Below are positions 12,657 to 14,408 of a stretch of DNA of 14,408 nucleotides, piece by piece. The notes under the pieces are model-generated. The model was not told where the DNA came from. It saw only the letters and a list, made by a program, of their open reading frames with translations, and searched no databases. The translations under genes were made by a program, and so were the position numbers. The stretch's first letter is position 1, and each line of letters opens with the position of its first letter. This DNA comes from SIG565 sp045656145 (GTDB lineage: Bacteria; Bacillota; Clostridia; Oscillospirales; Acutalibacteraceae): positions 1 to 14,408 of the forward strand of contig JAZOQP010000017.1 in the NCBI GenBank assembly GCA_045656145.1. The letters run 5' to 3'.

Positions 12657-14408
12657 ATGTTTAAGAAAATTAATATAAAACCTTTTGATATTAAAAAATT
12701 CTTTAAAACTCTCACAAAGAAGCAAAGGATCTATATGGGGGTTTCTATTGTTTTAATAATTGCTTTAATAGTTGGAGGCATTTTCGCCTATAAGGCTAAT
12801 AATCCGCCTATCGAGCCTTCAACACCTCCCCCTTTGCAGTTACCGAGTGATACTGAGTTTGTAGCTCCGGAATCTTATGCCACAGTTTTGGTGGTTTCAA
12901 TTAACCCACAATTTAAGCTCTATCTTGATGCTGATAATTCTGTTTTAGCGGTTGAACCAATGAACAGCGATGCTAAAAAGATGAAAAAAGAGTTAAAACT
13001 TGAATCAAAGCCTCTTAATGAAGCCATTGAAAAACTTGTATCCACCGCTAATATTAATGGTTACATAAAAGAGAATGCCACCATTGACCTTAGAATTACC
13101 GAGGTTAAGGATGCTTCTATAGATACTAAAGAAATTATGTCGCAGGTTTTCTCCTTTACAAATGCTACTATTGAAAAATTAAACATTTCTGTTCAGGTAA
13201 GCGCATCGGTTGCTGAGGATGCAGTTCAATCTCCATCAAAGGAACCCGAGAAAGAAGAGAAAAAACCTGAAAAAGAGGAAGAAAAAAAGCCTGAAAACGA
13301 GCCTGAGAAGGCTCCCGAACAAGAGATAGAAAAAGAACCCGAACAAAAACCTGAGAATGAACCAGAGAAGGCTCCAGAACAAGAAACAGAAAAAGATCCC
13401 GAACAAAAACCTGAGAATGAACCAGAGAAGGTTCCAGAACAAGAAACAGAAAAAGAACCCGAACAAAAACCTGAGAATGAACCAGAGAAGGCTCCAGAAC
13501 AGGAAACAGAAAAAGATCCCGAACAAAAACCTGAAAACGAACCTGAAAACGAAGCAGAACCAACCCCATGCGAGCATAAAAACGTTAAATTTAATAGCAA
13601 TCCGGATGAAAACACAATTCCGGATGGTTCAAACAAGGATATGGTTAACCACATCAAATACTGTGCCGACTGTAGTGTTATTTTAAGCAAAGAACCTCAT
13701 ACTGTGCAAAACAATGTTTGTACCGCTTGCGGTCAATCCAATTTTGATATTTCTAAAATGACCATTTTGGATGCATCGGTAAGTGCTAGTGGAGAACATC
13801 ACCAGCATGGTGAAGCCCTCATTAATGCTGATGGATCAATCGATTTTAATCTCTTGTTCCAAAGCGCGATTGAAACCATGGGCGGCAACGAATTACAGCA
13901 ATATAATCTCCCCGATGCCGAAAGTGCTTATCCAAGCAACACCTATGAAATCCCCGAAAATGTCTTAAAAGCTGCTATACTTAAAAAGTTCAATATCTCA
14001 AATGAATATTTCGAAAAATTTAAAGCAGCCGGCACCTATTATTTCCATTTCGGCACCCACACATATAGCGATGGTCATTTCTATTATAACGACCCCGCAG
14101 CAAATGATGTTCCAACCTATGCCTATACCCATAATATAATCGGTTATTCTGATAATAAGGCAGGCAAATTCACAGTTTATTATGAATATCTAAGCGGCGG
14201 TCCTGATGTAGACGAGCATAGCCATATTTGTTATTACGCTGTTACTTATTCATATTCCGGATTCTCAAATCTCATCGCAGAATATATTAGCGCCAATGTT
14301 CAATACGATGAGTTGCAAGAACCCCAAGAAATAACCGAGCTTGTAATAACAGGGTTTAAACCCGTTGTTGAAACACTTAAAGTTGTTTCCATATCAAAGG
14401 TTGCAAGC
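12657..14408 (+). CDS. RsgI-like membrane-anchored extracellular protein with repeat linker (3' end outside window)
   Basis: The frame runs 584 codons to the window edge without a stop. A 26-residue basic cytoplasmic tail is followed by one membrane helix (about 27-45) and a Pro-rich spacer. Next is a domain at about 74-185 (ATVLVVSINPQFKLYLDADN, then AVEPMNSDAKKM and LNEAIEKLVSTANINGYI) that resembles the juxtamembrane domain of RsgI-type anti-sigma-I factors. Residues about 196-301 form a Glu/Pro/Lys linker of 20-residue repeats. A module with C305, H307, H332, C336, C339, H348, C355 and C358 looks like the zinc-ribbon-like C-x-H/CxxC repeats of clostridial surface proteins. The rest, rich in Tyr, His and Asn, is not recognised. 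The cytoplasmic tail is too short and unlike the RsgI N-terminal anti-sigma domain, so a SigI-control role is doubtful. It is likely an anchored surface or sensor protein. Confidence 0.8.
   Translation, partial: MFKKINIKPFDIKKFFKTLTKKQRIYMGVSIVLIIALIVGGIFAYKANNPPIEPSTPPPLQLPSDTEFVAPESYATVLVVSINPQFKLYLDADNSVLAVEPMNSDAKKMKKELKLESKPLNEAIEKLVSTANINGYIKENATIDLRITEVKDASIDTKEIMSQVFSFTNATIEKLNISVQVSASVAEDAVQSPSKEPEKEEKKPEKEEEKKPENEPEKAPEQEIEKEPEQKPENEPEKAPEQETEKDPEQKPENEPEKVPEQETEKEPEQKPENEPEKAPEQETEKDPEQKPENEPENEAEPTPCEHKNVKFNSNPDENTIPDGSNKDMVNHIKYCADCSVILSKEPHTVQNNVCTACGQSNFDISKMTILDASVSASGEHHQHGEALINADGSIDFNLLFQSAIETMGGNELQQYNLPDAESAYPSNTYEIPENVLKAAILKKFNISNEYFEKFKAAGTYYFHFGTHTYSDGHFYYNDPAANDVPTYAYTHNIIGYSDNKAGKFTVYYEYLSGGPDVDEHSHICYYAVTYSYSGFSNLIAEYISANVQYDELQEPQEITELVITGFKPVVETLKVVSISKVAS
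13261..13560 (+). repeat. 60-bp tandem repeats encoding a Glu/Pro/Lys linker
   Basis: Five units of exactly 60 bp start at 13261, 13321, 13381, 13441 and 13501. The middle three differ at only about two to three positions from one another, while the first and last have drifted. Each encodes a 20-residue unit of the type PEQKPENEPEKAPEQETEKD, with Glu/Asp alternating before Pro from copy to copy. The unit length is a multiple of three, so copy-number change keeps the frame. The near-identity suggests recent slippage or recombination. Confidence 0.93.

Noticed and set aside
13261..13560. CRISPR-like array
   Set aside because: There are no unique spacers between repeats; the units are contiguous 60-bp coding repeats inside a continuous reading frame.
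13168..13690. Several overlapping long open frames on the minus strand (and one on plus frame 13357-13686) across the repeat array
   Set aside because: They arise because the repeat unit is a multiple of three and lacks stop codons in these frames. The products are low-complexity Phe/Ser/Leu strings without ribosome sites, and the RsgI-like frame explains the region.

Overview
The window looks like a chromosomal piece of an anaerobic Clostridia-type Bacillota, probably an uncultured gut lineage. The reasons are a SCIFF (six-cysteine) ribosomal peptide with its radical SAM maturase, a GGGtGRT protein paired with a NifU/IscU-like scaffold, strong AGGAGG-type ribosome binding sites, AT-rich sigma-A-like promoters and compact gene spacing. 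No tRNA, rRNA, CRISPR array or complete mobile element was seen.

Layout. At 1-169 lies the C-terminal end of a 4Fe-4S ferredoxin-like protein, followed by a 128-aa AT-rich protein of unknown function (177-563) and a strong bidirectional terminator. At 605-699 is a short odd stretch with two tandem TTGCTGTCA repeats, lying against the 3' end of guaA, a known integration hotspot. The minus-strand block 688-6895 contains two operons and a gene between them. The scfA-scfB-PLP decarboxylase operon runs leftward from a promoter near 6928-6956. An M14 zinc carboxypeptidase follows at 3040-3942. A second promoter near 2970-2998 drives a CofE-like (F420-0:glutamate ligase family) gene and guaA. The guaA product has only the ATP-pyrophosphatase and dimerisation domains and lacks the usual glutaminase domain.

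At 7020-9330 a plus-strand pair encodes an aldose 1-epimerase (LacX-like) and the 4-alpha-glucanotransferase MalQ, which fits intracellular maltodextrin/sugar use. It ends at a bidirectional terminator. At 9381-11094 the minus strand carries the NifU-like scaffold and GGGtGRT genes, a widely conserved but functionally undefined pair. They are divergent from a flavin reductase-like protein (11265-11759), and an AAAATTCG palindrome sits between the two promoters. A YwaF-type membrane protein (11788-12513, minus) follows. It is divergent from a large membrane-anchored extracellular protein (12657 to beyond the window end) with an RsgI-like juxtamembrane domain, a Glu/Pro/Lys-rich linker of 60-bp DNA repeats, a cysteine/histidine-rich module and an unrecognised C-terminal region.

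Most noteworthy are the glutaminase-less GuaA, the GGGtGRT/scaffold pair with its possible operator, the SCIFF cassette with an intergenic terminator between peptide and maturase and a coupled decarboxylase, and the RsgI-like surface protein without a visible anti-sigma domain. All functional calls rest on motif recognition by eye; no database search was run.
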